The notes beneath the pieces were generated by a model, which saw only the letters and a list, made by a program, of their open reading frames with translations, was not told where the DNA came from and did no database searches. Of a DNA stretch of 32,297 nucleotides, positions 16,466-25,337 are shown in pieces. Made by a program: the position numbers and the translations under genes. Source of the DNA: an uncultured Shewanella sp. (GTDB lineage Bacteria > Pseudomonadota > Gammaproteobacteria > Enterobacterales > Shewanellaceae); the NCBI RefSeq assembly GCF_947491715.1, contig NZ_CANLKR010000049.1:1-32297 (forward strand). The letters run 5' to 3'. The first letter of the stretch is position 1; every line of letters starts with the position of its first letter.

Positions 16466-16918
16466 TAAAATAAATCCCAGATCGACATCCTTAATACTTC
16501 AATTAATGCTGAAAAATATCAATCCTAGTGGGCTTTTTCATTTATTCACAGCTTACCTTTGCAGTAATAATGGATCAGAATATATTGCCACTTTAAAATG
16601 AAAACAACACAGATACACACAAAGAAAATGTAAAAAGCAGCAATACACACTGCAATATCTCATAAAAAATATTTTTTTATTTAAAAATCATGTGATTGAT
16701 TAAAAAAACTTAACCATAAACCTTTCTAAGCATGATGTAATATTCTTGTGACTTATAGAAATATATCGTATCTTAAGATTGACTAAAATCAGCGAGCATT
16801 AACATGAAATGTTGGCTGTCGATATAAAAATGATAAAGTCACGATCAATATGTTTTTTAATCACTCAATAGTGATGACATTGATATAATAAGGTAACAGG
16901 AAGCCTTTTGGAGCCGTA
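16466..16918. other. Long AT-rich intergenic region before ecotin
   Basis: About 450 bases contain no gene I can support. The AAAAAATATTTTTTT tract near 16663 is symmetrical and probably curved. An extended -10, TG-A-TATAAT (16881-16889), lies 30 bases before the ecotin start and is the likely promoter; its -35 is poor, as expected for an extended -10 type. A small RNA cannot be ruled out. Confidence 0.45.
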
Positions 16919-17470
16919 ATGAAAATATTAACATCCCCCTTTCAGCCTTTTACATTAAACCGTTTTTTCAGTGTCGCAATCAGTACACTGGCCTTACTTT
17001 CTTTCTCCTCGGCCCACGCAGACAATGACAACATCATTGGGCACCGTTATAACAATACAAATTATCAAGTGGAAGAAGCAAGTAAAATGTTCCCTGCTCC
17101 GATGAAAGGGATGACCCAACACATTCTTTATTTGCCGAAAAAACAAGATGAAGCCAATTATAGAATTGAATTTGAAATAGGACAAACTAAAGTTATTGAT
17201 TGTAATAAACACAGCTTGATAGGAAAGATTAATCAACATTCAGTCAAAGGCTGGGGCTATAACTATTATCAAGTCGACTCAATAGCACCAGGACCCAGCA
17301 CAATGAGAGCTTGTATGAAATTTGATAAAAAAGAGGCATTTGTACGCCTACCTAGCGATTTAATGTTGCGCTATAATAGCCGTGTTCCTTTTGTATTTTA
17401 TTTACCTGAAAAAGCAGAATTACGCTATCGAGTCTGGGAAGCACAAAGTCCTTTTCAAATGACAAAATAG
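16919..17470 (+). CDS. eco: Ecotin, periplasmic serine protease inhibitor
   Basis: Ecotin is a periplasmic dimeric inhibitor of trypsin-fold serine proteases, thought to protect against host, predator or environmental proteases. The 183-residue precursor has a signal peptide ending SSAHA-DNDN (about residue 35). Core signatures match E. coli ecotin: IGQTKVIDCNKH, GWGYNYYQVD, MLRYNSRVPFVFYLP and YRVWEAQ. The reactive loop is S-T-M129-R130-A-C132, so P1 is methionine as in E. coli, while P1' is arginine in place of methionine. The disulfide cysteines (DCN and AC132) are both present. TGGAG precedes the ATG. The gene stands alone and is followed by the MITE-like element. Confidence 0.94.
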   Translation: MKILTSPFQPFTLNRFFSVAISTLALLSFSSAHADNDNIIGHRYNNTNYQVEEASKMFPAPMKGMTQHILYLPKKQDEANYRIEFEIGQTKVIDCNKHSLIGKINQHSVKGWGYNYYQVDSIAPGPSTMRACMKFDKKEAFVRLPSDLMLRYNSRVPFVFYLPEKAELRYRVWEAQSPFQMTK

Positions 17471-17486
17471 TGTTAATGACAATGAA

Positions 17487-17753
17487 TATACCCGTGATAC
17501 TTGAAGATGCAGGATTCAGCTGGAATTAAAAGCCTTTTAGGCAAGGCTTTGAACAGCGTGCCTAGTCATTCTAAGCTAATGTTCAATAACGCAGTATAAA
17601 AGGCTTTTAAAACAGCCCTTTGGGAGTCTGTAAAAGCACCTACATCGAAGTTGTATCACCTTAAAAGGCAATAAGCATTTTGGCAATAATACGCCTTGAA
17701 TTAGGCACTTTTACAGGCTCTGAAAACATGCATCTTCAAGTATCACGGGTATA
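17487..17753. mobile_element. MITE-like element with perfect 25-bp terminal inverted repeats (copy B)
   Basis: The left end (17487-17511, beginning TATACCCGTGATACTTGAAG) is the exact reverse complement of the right end (17729-17753). The element is 267 bp and has no coding frame. A nested perfect 12-bp inverted repeat (TAAAAGCCTTTT, 17527-17538, and AAAAGGCTTTTA, 17598-17609) folds the left half. Its right half recurs at 1-121. I recall similar repeats in Shewanella and related marine genera. No clear target-site duplication is visible. The right end stops two bases before the eda terminator. Confidence 0.85.
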
Positions 17754-17754
17754 A

Positions 17755-17789
17755 ATCAAAAAAAGGAAGCATAGCTTCCTTTTTTTGAT
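17755..17789 (-). terminator. Terminator of the zwf-pgl-edd-eda operon
   Basis: Perfect 16-bp arms, ATCAAAAAAAGGAAGC (17755-17770) and GCTTCCTTTTTTTGAT (17774-17789), enclose ATA. Each strand ends its stem in seven T, so it can work in both directions. It lies 12 bases after the eda stop codon. Confidence 0.93.
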
Positions 17790-17800
17790 CCGTTATGGGA

Positions 17801-18442
17801 TTACAATCCTGCTAATGCTTCTTTGCAAAGCAAGGTGATCTTATTCCAATCTCCAGCAGCCATGGCATCAGTTGGCGCAATCCAACTCCCTCCAATACAA
17901 TCCACATTGGGCAAAGCCAAGTATTTCTTGTAAGAGTCTGGTGATATTCCCCCCGTAGGACAAAAACGAATATTCGCCAAAGGGCCAGAAAATGCTTTCA
18001 ATGCATTAACGCCACCTGATGCTTCTGCTGGAAAAAATTTAAAATGAGTATAACCCAATTCCATTCCTGCCATCACTTCCGAAATACTGGCCACACCAGG
18101 AATTAATGGCACCGTCCCCGACATCGCCGCTTTTAATAATTCAGGAGTCGCACCAGGGGTGATCACAAACTGAGCACCAGCTTCTACCGCTTGATTTAAC
18201 TGCTCTTCATTTAATACTGTACCCGCACCAACATAAGCTTCTGGTACTTCTTTGGCAATTTTTGCTATTGCTTCAAGTGCACAAGCGGTTCGTAAAGTCA
18301 CTTCTAGGACCTTAATTCCCCCCGCCACGAGCGCTTTTGCTAAAGGCACGGCATCTTCAATCTTATTGATCACCATCACAGGAACAATAGGACTGCATTT
18401 AAAAATATCTTGTGACTGAATAGACCAATTATTCTCAAGCAT
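17801..18442 (-). CDS. eda: KDPG/KHG aldolase
   Basis: Eda splits 2-keto-3-deoxy-6-phosphogluconate to pyruvate and glyceraldehyde 3-phosphate, the last step of the Entner-Doudoroff route. It has 213 residues, the normal length. The Schiff-base lysine is in THFKFFPAEASGG; VTLRT and GAGTVL match the other active-site strands, and PTGGI binds phosphate. I chose the ATG at 18440-18442, preceded by AGGAAG; the frame extends upstream into edd without a reason to start there. It begins 19 bases after the edd stop and is the final gene of the operon. Confidence 0.96.
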   Translation of the reverse strand: MLENNWSIQSQDIFKCSPIVPVMVINKIEDAVPLAKALVAGGIKVLEVTLRTACALEAIAKIAKEVPEAYVGAGTVLNEEQLNQAVEAGAQFVITPGATPELLKAAMSGTVPLIPGVASISEVMAGMELGYTHFKFFPAEASGGVNALKAFSGPLANIRFCPTGGISPDSYKKYLALPNVDCIGGSWIAPTDAMAAGDWNKITLLCKEALAGL

Positions 18443-18461
18443 GGAGTTATTCTTCCTAATT

Positions 18462-20288
18462 TTAATATTTTTCATCAATGGCTTGGGTACAGCGAGCACC
18501 CGTTTCGGGGCTACTTAAATTCGACCGTAGCGCACCAAATAATTCACGCCCCATACCGTAGCTTGAAGGTTGTAAATTAACCGCTTCAGCCACTCGAGCA
18601 TTTAACACTGTCTCATCGACCAATAAACTCAGTTCACCGGTTAATGCATTTAAGCGGATCATATCCCCTTGTTGCACTTTCGCAATCAAACCACCATCTA
18701 ATGCTTCTGGCGTCAAGTGAATAGCCGCAGGCACCTTACCCGATGCACCGGACATTCGACCATCCGTTAACAGTGCAACTTTAAACCCTTTATCTTGCAA
18801 ACTGCCTAAAATAGGCGTCAATTTATGCAGCTCAGGCATACCAATGGCTTTAGGCCCTTGTCCTTTAACCACCACCACACAATCTTTGTCCAGTTCACCC
18901 GCTTTAAATAACGCGTCTAACTTGTTTTGATCATCAATCACTACAGCTGGCGCTTCGACGATCCTGTTTTCTTCTTGGACCGCCGAGACCTTTATCACCG
19001 CACGCCCCAAGTTCCCCTTCATGAGTTTTAACCCACCATTGACTTGAAAAGGTTCATTGACGCTGGTCAATACGGCCTTATCAAAGCTCTCTTTAGGCCC
19101 TTCGACCCAACGTAACTCACCGTCAATCAATTTAGGCTCTTGGGTATAACGTTTAAGACCAGGACCTGCTACTGTTTGTACATCATCATGTAATAAACCG
19201 GCCTCGAGTAACTCTTTAATTAATAGCGCCATACCGCCTGCAGCATGGAAATGATTAATATCTGCATGTCCATTAGGATAAACACGAGCCAGTAACGGCA
19301 CCGCATCAGAAAGCTCTGAAAAATCATCCCAATTAATAATGATCCCTGCAGCACGGGCAATAGCGACGATATGCATGGTCAAATTGGTTGAACCACCCGT
19401 CGCTAATAGTGCGACAATCCCATTAACAATTGATTTTTCAGAAACTATGTGTCCGATAGGTGTATATTGAGAGCCCATTTCATTTAAACGACACACTTGT
19501 TTCGCCGCCGTTTTACTCAAAGCTTCTCTTAACGGATCGTCTGGATTAACAAAAGAAGAGCCTGGTAGTTGAAGCCCCATCACTTCTAACATCAACTGAT
19601 TACTATTGGCTGTACCATAAAAAGTACAGGTTCCCGCACTATGATAAGAAGCAGATTCAGCCTCAAGTAACGCAGCGCGATCCACTTTACCTTGGGCAAA
19701 TTGCTGTCTTATGCGTGCTTTTTCTTTATTGGGGATCCCTGATTTCATTGGACCAGCAGGCACAAACAACATAGGTAAATGCCCAAAGCTCAGTGCACCG
19801 ATCAATAATCCCGGCACAATTTTATCACAGATCCCTAATAGCAACGCACCATCAAACATGTTATGAGAAAGGCCCACAGCCGTTGCCATAGCAATGACTT
19901 CTCGGCTCAATAGACTCAGTTCCATGCCAGGCTGACCTTGAGTGACCCCATCACACATTGCTGGTACACCGCCAGCCACTTGTGCAACACTGCCAATCTC
20001 CTGGCATGCCTTCTTCAACAAATCGGGGTAGACTTCATATGGTTGATGAGCAGATAACATGTCATTAAAAGCTGTCACAATACCAATATTGGCTTTATTC
20101 AGCTGTTTAATAGATGACTTATCATCAGGATTGCACGCAGCAAATCCATGGGCTAAATTCCCACAGCTCAGCGCACTACGGTGTACACCTTTTGTTTTTG
20201 CATCTTCTAATGCAGATAAATACTGGGCTCTGGAGACTTCACTACGCTTAATAATACGCTGAGTCACAGCTTCTATAACGGCTTGCAT
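18462..20288 (-). CDS. edd: 6-phosphogluconate dehydratase
   Basis: Edd dehydrates 6-phosphogluconate to KDPG and is an IlvD/Edd-family iron-sulfur enzyme of the cytoplasm. The 608 residues match the usual length. Conserved landmarks are MCDGVTQGQPGMELSLLSRE, LGICDKIVPGLLIGAL (cluster region), SAGTCTFYGTANSNQ and, near the C-terminus, DGRMSGASGKVPAAIHLTPE. The ATG has AAGGAG seven bases upstream. It lies nine bases after pgl and 19 before eda, so translation is probably coupled along the operon. Confidence 0.96.
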   Translation of the reverse strand: MQAVIEAVTQRIIKRSEVSRAQYLSALEDAKTKGVHRSALSCGNLAHGFAACNPDDKSSIKQLNKANIGIVTAFNDMLSAHQPYEVYPDLLKKACQEIGSVAQVAGGVPAMCDGVTQGQPGMELSLLSREVIAMATAVGLSHNMFDGALLLGICDKIVPGLLIGALSFGHLPMLFVPAGPMKSGIPNKEKARIRQQFAQGKVDRAALLEAESASYHSAGTCTFYGTANSNQLMLEVMGLQLPGSSFVNPDDPLREALSKTAAKQVCRLNEMGSQYTPIGHIVSEKSIVNGIVALLATGGSTNLTMHIVAIARAAGIIINWDDFSELSDAVPLLARVYPNGHADINHFHAAGGMALLIKELLEAGLLHDDVQTVAGPGLKRYTQEPKLIDGELRWVEGPKESFDKAVLTSVNEPFQVNGGLKLMKGNLGRAVIKVSAVQEENRIVEAPAVVIDDQNKLDALFKAGELDKDCVVVVKGQGPKAIGMPELHKLTPILGSLQDKGFKVALLTDGRMSGASGKVPAAIHLTPEALDGGLIAKVQQGDMIRLNALTGELSLLVDETVLNARVAEAVNLQPSSYGMGRELFGALRSNLSSPETGARCTQAIDEKY

Positions 20289-20297
20289 AATAACTCC

Positions 20298-20996
20298 TTA
20301 AGCACTCCAATAAACATCAACAGGGGTACTATTTTGACCCAAAACAGCGCGAATAGGCATTTCATCCACCGCTTTACTTGTTAATGCTTGGCGGTAAACA
20401 GACAATTTCTGTTCACCGACGATGTGCAAATAAATTTGGCGACTCGCCAAAATCGCAGATTTAGATAAAGTGATCCTTGCATTAGGTGCTGTTGTGGGAT
20501 TAACCGCTACACAAAGATCGTCTGTTGCCAAGGCTTGCGCTAACTCAGCAGAACAAGGGAACCAAGAACAAGTATGCCCATCATTACCCATGCCCAAAAT
20601 AACCACATCAAAAGGGCGAGAAAAATGAGCCAGCTGCTCCGTAGCCATTGCAGCGCCTTCTTCTGGAGTCGAAAACATATTCTTTAACCCCTGAAATTTT
20701 GCACTGGCGGCTTTATTGGTGAGTAAATGTTCTCTGACCAACTTTTCATTTGAATCAGCATGTTCATTATTCACCCAACGCTCATCAGCCAAGGTAATTT
20801 GAACCTTATTCCAATCAATACCGCGATGACTCAGTTGTTCAAACAAAGCCAAGGGAGTTGAGCCTCCCGATACCACAAGACTCGCCTGCCCTCGACTATC
20901 AACAGCTTCTTGTAGTTGATCGCCAATACGCTCAGCAAGCTGCTGCTCTAACGCGGCTTTATTATCAAAGGCTTTAAATACTGTTTCTTTAATCAT
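20298..20996 (-). CDS. pgl: 6-phosphogluconolactonase
   Basis: Pgl hydrolyses the lactone made by Zwf to 6-phosphogluconate. The protein is of the DevB/NagB-like type, 232 residues from the ATG at 20994-20996. Landmarks are VVSGGSTPLALF, ADERWVNNEHADSN and GMGNDGHTCSWFP. An alternative ATG at 21015-21017 would overlap the zwf stop by eight bases; neither start has a strong ribosome binding site, and I prefer the one giving the normal family length. It is the second gene of the operon. Confidence 0.93.
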   Translation of the reverse strand: MIKETVFKAFDNKAALEQQLAERIGDQLQEAVDSRGQASLVVSGGSTPLALFEQLSHRGIDWNKVQITLADERWVNNEHADSNEKLVREHLLTNKAASAKFQGLKNMFSTPEEGAAMATEQLAHFSRPFDVVILGMGNDGHTCSWFPCSAELAQALATDDLCVAVNPTTAPNARITLSKSAILASRQIYLHIVGEQKLSVYRQALTSKAVDEMPIRAVLGQNSTPVDVYWSA

Positions 20997-21009
20997 GTTA
21001 CTTTTTTCT

Positions 21010-22479
21010 CTATTCATCCCAAGAACGGCCGTCTTTTGCTATTAACGCAACAGATGCGACAGGCCCCCATGTCCCTGCAGGATAGGGTTTAGGTTTTTCA
21101 CTACTACTTTCCCAAGCATTGATAATGCCATCGACCCAGCTCCATGCCTGCTCTACTTCATCACGACGAACAAATAATGCTTGATTCCCCAACATGGCTT
21201 CTAACAATAAACGCTCATAAGCATCGGCAATACGCTCTGTTTTAAACGTATCTGAAAAACTTAAATCTAGCTTAGCCGTTTGCAAACGTTGCTTTTGCTC
21301 CAATCCAGGTACTTTATTCATCATCTGAATTTCAACCCCTTCATGGGGCTGCAAACGAATAGTTAATTTATTGGGCGGCAAATTACGATAATTTGAGCGA
21401 TATAAATTATGAGGTGGGTTCTTAAAATAGACGACAATTTCAGAGCTTTTAAATGGCATCCGCTTACCACTTCTCAAGTAAAAGGGGACCCCAGCCCAAC
21501 GCCAATTATCAATATCGACTCTTAATGCGACAAAGGTTTCGGTGTTAGAATTAACATTTGCCCCTTCTTCTTCTAAATAACCCGGTGCAGGCGAGCCTTT
21601 CAAAAAGCCTGATGAATACTGGCCCCGAACCGTATTTTCAAAAATATTGTCTTCATTGATGGGCCGCAATGACTTCAGAACTTTCACTTTTTCATCACGA
21701 ATACTGTCCGCGTCTAAATTCACTGGCGGATCCATCGCCACCAAGGTCAATACTTGTAATAAATGATTTTGGATCATATCGCGCATTTGACCCGCTTTAT
21801 CAAAGTAACCCCAACGCCCTTCAATGCCCACTTCTTCGGCGACAGAAATCTGCACATGATCGATTGTACGATTATCCCATTTTGACGCAAATAAAGAGTT
21901 GGCAAATCGCAGCGCAATCAAGTTTTGCACCGTTTCTTTACCTAAATAGTGGTCAATGCGATAAATTTGTTCTTCATTAAAATGAGCCGAAACTTGATCA
22001 TTAATGATTTTAGAAGAAGCAAGATCTGAACCAATAGGCTTTTCAAGGACAACACGAGTATCAGGATAAATAAGCTTTTGTTCGTTCAAACAACGGCAGA
22101 TATCACCAAAAATAGCCGGAGGGGTAGCAAAATAGCACACTGTTGCCCGTTTTTTAGGTTCAAGTACCGTATGAAAAGCCTTATAGCCTTTCGACTCAGT
22201 AAAATTGGTCCCAATATAATGACAACGTTCAAGAAAGCGATTTAATGTATCAGAACAGATTTCTTCTTTAACAAAAGTGATTAATGCCGTTTCAACTAAG
22301 GCACGGTATTCTTCTAAAGTGAAATTATCTTTAGCGACACCGAGAATCTTAGTGTCTTCATTAAGCAATTGAGCTTTATCTAATTGATATAAAGAAGGCA
22401 ATAATTTTCGCTTTGCTAAATCCCCTTTTGTTCCAAAAAGAACAAAATCGCAGGCTTTGGCTTCTGTTGTTATACCCAT
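21010..22479 (-). CDS. zwf: Glucose-6-phosphate 1-dehydrogenase
   Basis: Zwf oxidises glucose 6-phosphate to 6-phosphogluconolactone with NADP, opening both the pentose phosphate and Entner-Doudoroff routes. The 489-residue product has the nucleotide-binding motif FGTKGDLAKRKLLPSLY and the active-site sequence RIDHYLGKETVQN. I chose the ATG at 22477-22479 (MGITTEAKACD); GGAG lies 11 bases upstream. A start at 22498-22500 in the same frame would add seven residues and lacks a ribosome binding site. It heads the operon and is divergent from hexR, with a candidate HexR box between. Confidence 0.95.
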   Translation of the reverse strand: MGITTEAKACDFVLFGTKGDLAKRKLLPSLYQLDKAQLLNEDTKILGVAKDNFTLEEYRALVETALITFVKEEICSDTLNRFLERCHYIGTNFTESKGYKAFHTVLEPKKRATVCYFATPPAIFGDICRCLNEQKLIYPDTRVVLEKPIGSDLASSKIINDQVSAHFNEEQIYRIDHYLGKETVQNLIALRFANSLFASKWDNRTIDHVQISVAEEVGIEGRWGYFDKAGQMRDMIQNHLLQVLTLVAMDPPVNLDADSIRDEKVKVLKSLRPINEDNIFENTVRGQYSSGFLKGSPAPGYLEEEGANVNSNTETFVALRVDIDNWRWAGVPFYLRSGKRMPFKSSEIVVYFKNPPHNLYRSNYRNLPPNKLTIRLQPHEGVEIQMMNKVPGLEQKQRLQTAKLDLSFSDTFKTERIADAYERLLLEAMLGNQALFVRRDEVEQAWSWVDGIINAWESSSEKPKPYPAGTWGPVASVALIAKDGRSWDE

Positions 22480-22542
22480 CGAGACGTCATCTCCTATCAT
22501 TACAGTGTCCCGCCTAAGAAAGACAAGAATTCACACATTTGT

Positions 22543-22557
22543 TGTAATATAACAACA
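22543..22557. promoter_or_regulatory. Candidate HexR operator in the zwf-hexR intergenic region
   Basis: TGTAATATAACAACA matches the HexR consensus as I remember it (TGTAATTAAATTACA) at 11 of 15 positions and is part of the near-palindrome GTTGT-AATATA-ACAAC. Read on the minus strand it contains TATATT, a possible zwf -10, so binding would block the operon. The rest of 22480-22787 is AT-rich; TATAAT at 22688-22693 may serve hexR. Confidence 0.6.
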
Positions 22558-22787
22558 GAACTCAATAATTGCATCTAAATTTTGTAAATTATCGCCTTTT
22601 ACACTCACTAGTCAGACGTCTACAATATCTGTTATGCTTTCGTGATAAAATTACTATATTTACTAGATACTTTTATACTTTCACTAGTATAATTTATTGT
22701 AACGCTCTACGCTGTGTTATAGAACAAAAAATAACCATCATAGAAAGTATAAATAAAACTACATTCCTTCTGAGTGGACATATCAAT

Positions 22788-23642
22788 ATGAATACCCTAG
22801 AAAAGGTACAAAAAAGTCTGACACACTTTAGTAAATCTGAACGTAAAGTCGCCGAAGTGATCCTCGCTTCACCTCAAACGGCTATCCACTCAAGTATCGC
22901 CACACTCGCAAAAATGGCCGATGTCAGCGAGCCCACCGTTAACCGTTTTTGTCGCCGATTGGATACCAAAGGCTTTCCTGATTTCAAATTACATTTAGCC
23001 CAAAGTCTTGCTAACGGGACGCCTTATGTCAGTCGACATGTTGAAGAAGATGACAGCCCTGATTCCTATACCACTAAGATATTTGAATCATCAATGGCCT
23101 CATTAGATACAGCAAGGCAAAGTATCGACACTGCCGCAATCAACAAGGCTGTTGATATTCTCACCCAAGCCAAGAAAATTTCTTTTTTCGGTTTAGGCGC
23201 CTCCGCTTCTGTCGCCCATGATGCACAAAATAAATTCTTTCGCTTTAACGTTCCCGTTATTTGTTTTGATGATGTGCTCATGCAACGCATGAGCTGTATC
23301 AATAGTAATGATGGTGATGTTGTGGTATTAATCTCCCACACAGGAAGAACTAAATCATTGATAGATATTGCAAAGTTAGCTAGAGAAAATGGCGCGGCAG
23401 TGATAGGTATCACCGCAAGACATTCTCCTTTATCCAATGTTTGCACACTGCCAGTGACCATGGAAGTGCCTGAAGACACCGATATGTATCTTCCAATGGC
23501 TTCTAGGCTCGCACAGCTTGTCATTATTGATGTGTTAGCCACTGGATTCACTTTACGTCGTGGTCCTCGTTTTCGTGAAAACTTAAAGCGCGTTAAAGCC
23601 GTTTTAAAAGAATCTCGCATCGATAAAGATCCCATTCTGTAA
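22788..23642 (+). CDS. hexR: HexR, RpiR-family regulator of central carbon metabolism
   Basis: HexR is a DNA-binding regulator whose SIS domain senses KDPG, an Entner-Doudoroff intermediate; it controls zwf, edd, eda, pyk and related genes in many gammaproteobacteria. The 284-residue protein has an N-terminal helix-turn-helix (about 1-77, with MADVSEPTVNRFCRRL) and a C-terminal SIS sugar-phosphate domain (about 120-260, with SHTGRTKSLIDIAKLA). The ATG at 22788 (MNTLEKVQKSL) is the standard start; the longer frame from 22569 runs through the intergenic region and is not believable. The position between the zwf operon and pykA is typical for Shewanella. Confidence 0.95.
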   Translation: MNTLEKVQKSLTHFSKSERKVAEVILASPQTAIHSSIATLAKMADVSEPTVNRFCRRLDTKGFPDFKLHLAQSLANGTPYVSRHVEEDDSPDSYTTKIFESSMASLDTARQSIDTAAINKAVDILTQAKKISFFGLGASASVAHDAQNKFFRFNVPVICFDDVLMQRMSCINSNDGDVVVLISHTGRTKSLIDIAKLARENGAAVIGITARHSPLSNVCTLPVTMEVPEDTDMYLPMASRLAQLVIIDVLATGFTLRRGPRFRENLKRVKAVLKESRIDKDPIL

Positions 23643-23748
23643 CTGACTTTCTTAATTATTTTAGCCGTCCTCATGTTATGAAGCGGCTTAAATAAGATAA
23701 TTACCCCAATTCTGTCTTAAAAGCATTATCTTTTATCTAGCAAAATCT

Positions 23749-23763
23749 TGTAATTTTCCTACA
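23749..23763. promoter_or_regulatory. Candidate HexR operator before pykA
   Basis: TGTAATTTTCCTACA has the outer TGTAAT/TACA halves of the HexR box (11 of 15 to the consensus I recall). It lies about 20 bases upstream of a likely -10 (TATTAT, 23782-23787), so a repressor bound here would cover the -35 area. Confidence 0.55.
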
Positions 23764-23833
23764 AAAAACGTCAATGTCTGGTATTATAGTATAGTAATAG
23801 CGTTCCAGAATTTAACCTTTAACGGAGTATGAT

Positions 23834-25273
23834 ATGTTCCGCAGAACAAAAATCGTCACCACATTAGGCCCAGCAACTGATCGTGACGATAACTTACGTC
23901 GCATCATCGCAGCAGGCGCCAATGTTGTTCGTCTTAACTTTTCTCACGGCTCAGCAGAAGATCACTTGAAACGGGCTAATGATGCAAGAGCAATTGCTAA
24001 CGAGTTAGGTGTTCATGTGGCGATCTTAGGCGATTTACAAGGGCCTAAAATTCGTGTTTCAACCTTTAAAGACAACAAAAAAGTACAGTTGAAACTTGGA
24101 CAAGCTTATATTCTTGATGCCGACTTAGGTAAAGGTGAAGGAGATGAACATCAAGTTGGTATCGACTACAAAGCCTTACCAAAAGATGTCAGCATCAATG
24201 ATATTTTAATGCTCGATGATGGTCGCGTACAATTAAAGGTTGAACGTGTTGAAGGTAACAAAGTCCATACCAGCGTCACCGTTGCAGGTCCTTTGTCAAA
24301 TAATAAAGGGATTAATAAACAAGGCGGTGGCTTATCCGCTGAAGCCCTCACAGAAAAAGACAAGCAAGACATTATTACTGCTGCAGCCATTAATGTCGAT
24401 TATCTGGCCGTTTCATTTCCACGCAGTGGCGCCGATCTGAACTATGCTCGCTCTTTAGCTCTTGAGGCTGGAAGCAAGGCACTTATCGTTTCTAAAGTCG
24501 AACGCGCTGAAGCCGTAGCAACCGATGAAGCAATGGACGATGTCATTAAAGCATCTGATGCTGTTATGGTCGCTCGAGGTGATTTAGGCGTAGAAATCGG
24601 CGATCCAGCATTAGTGGCTGTACAAAAAAGACTCATCAGTCGCTCTCGTCAATTAAATAAACCGGTTATCACTGCGACGCAGATGATGGAGTCCATGATA
24701 AGCAGTCCAATGCCAACACGTGCAGAAGTCATGGATGTCGCCAACGCTGTCCTTGATGGCACAGATGCGGTCATGTTATCAGCTGAAACTGCTGCAGGGG
24801 ATTTCCCAGAGGAAACCGTTAAGGCTATGTCAGATGTCTGTTTAGGCGCTGAGTCACACCCCAGTGTACAAGTTTCTAAGCATAGAATTGATCAACAGTT
24901 TAGTACAGTTGAAGAAACCATTGCCCTATCCACTATGTATGCAGCCAACCATTTGGACAGTGTTAAGGCCATTATTGCACTAACCGAATCTGGCGCAACA
25001 CCACAATTGATGTCACGGATCAGCTCTTCGCTCCCGATTTATTCTTTATCGCGTCATCAAAGCACGCTAGCCAAAATGGCTTTATACCGTGGTGTACAAC
25101 CTTTCTATTTTGATTCAACACAATATTCTGCTGAAAGTTTACCACAAGAAGCCTTAGCCGCATTATCACAGGCTGGCTATTTACAAAGTGGTGACATGGT
25201 ATTAATGACTAAAGGTGATGCCATGGAAACCATTGGCGGCACGAATACTTGTAAGATCTTAATCGTGGCTTAA
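23834..25273 (+). CDS. pykA: Pyruvate kinase II
   Basis: PykA transfers phosphate from phosphoenolpyruvate to ADP, giving pyruvate and ATP. The 479 residues fit the PykA (type II) branch. Visible are RRTKIVTTLGPA at the start, VRLNFSHGS, GDLQGPKIRV, SKVERAEAV (active-site lysine region), MVARGDLGVEIG and ATQMMESMI. ACGGAG gives a good ribosome binding site. It is monocistronic, with a strong terminator shared with fadE. Placement directly after hexR and a candidate HexR box suggest control by HexR. Confidence 0.96.
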   Translation: MFRRTKIVTTLGPATDRDDNLRRIIAAGANVVRLNFSHGSAEDHLKRANDARAIANELGVHVAILGDLQGPKIRVSTFKDNKKVQLKLGQAYILDADLGKGEGDEHQVGIDYKALPKDVSINDILMLDDGRVQLKVERVEGNKVHTSVTVAGPLSNNKGINKQGGGLSAEALTEKDKQDIITAAAINVDYLAVSFPRSGADLNYARSLALEAGSKALIVSKVERAEAVATDEAMDDVIKASDAVMVARGDLGVEIGDPALVAVQKRLISRSRQLNKPVITATQMMESMISSPMPTRAEVMDVANAVLDGTDAVMLSAETAAGDFPEETVKAMSDVCLGAESHPSVQVSKHRIDQQFSTVEETIALSTMYAANHLDSVKAIIALTESGATPQLMSRISSSLPIYSLSRHQSTLAKMALYRGVQPFYFDSTQYSAESLPQEALAALSQAGYLQSGDMVLMTKGDAMETIGGTNTCKILIVA

Positions 25274-25290
25274 CTCATTTCCCACAAACT

Positions 25291-25320
25291 AAAAAAGGGA
25301 CGCGCTAGCGTCCCTTTTTT
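25291..25320. terminator. Bidirectional terminator between pykA and fadE
   Basis: AAAAAAGGGACGC (25291-25303) and GCGTCCCTTTTTT (25308-25320) form a perfect 13-bp stem with a 4-base loop; both strands end in T-runs. It is placed for pykA on the plus strand and fadE on the minus strand. Confidence 0.95.
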
Positions 25321-25337
25321 ATCGTACTTAATAAACC

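Noticed and set aside
22569..22787. Extended N-terminus for HexR
   Set aside because: The extra 73 residues are unlike HexR and cover the regulatory region; MNTLEKVQ is the family start.
23066..23674. 202-codon open frame opposite hexR
   Set aside because: Antisense shadow of hexR; composition and lack of domains do not support a gene.
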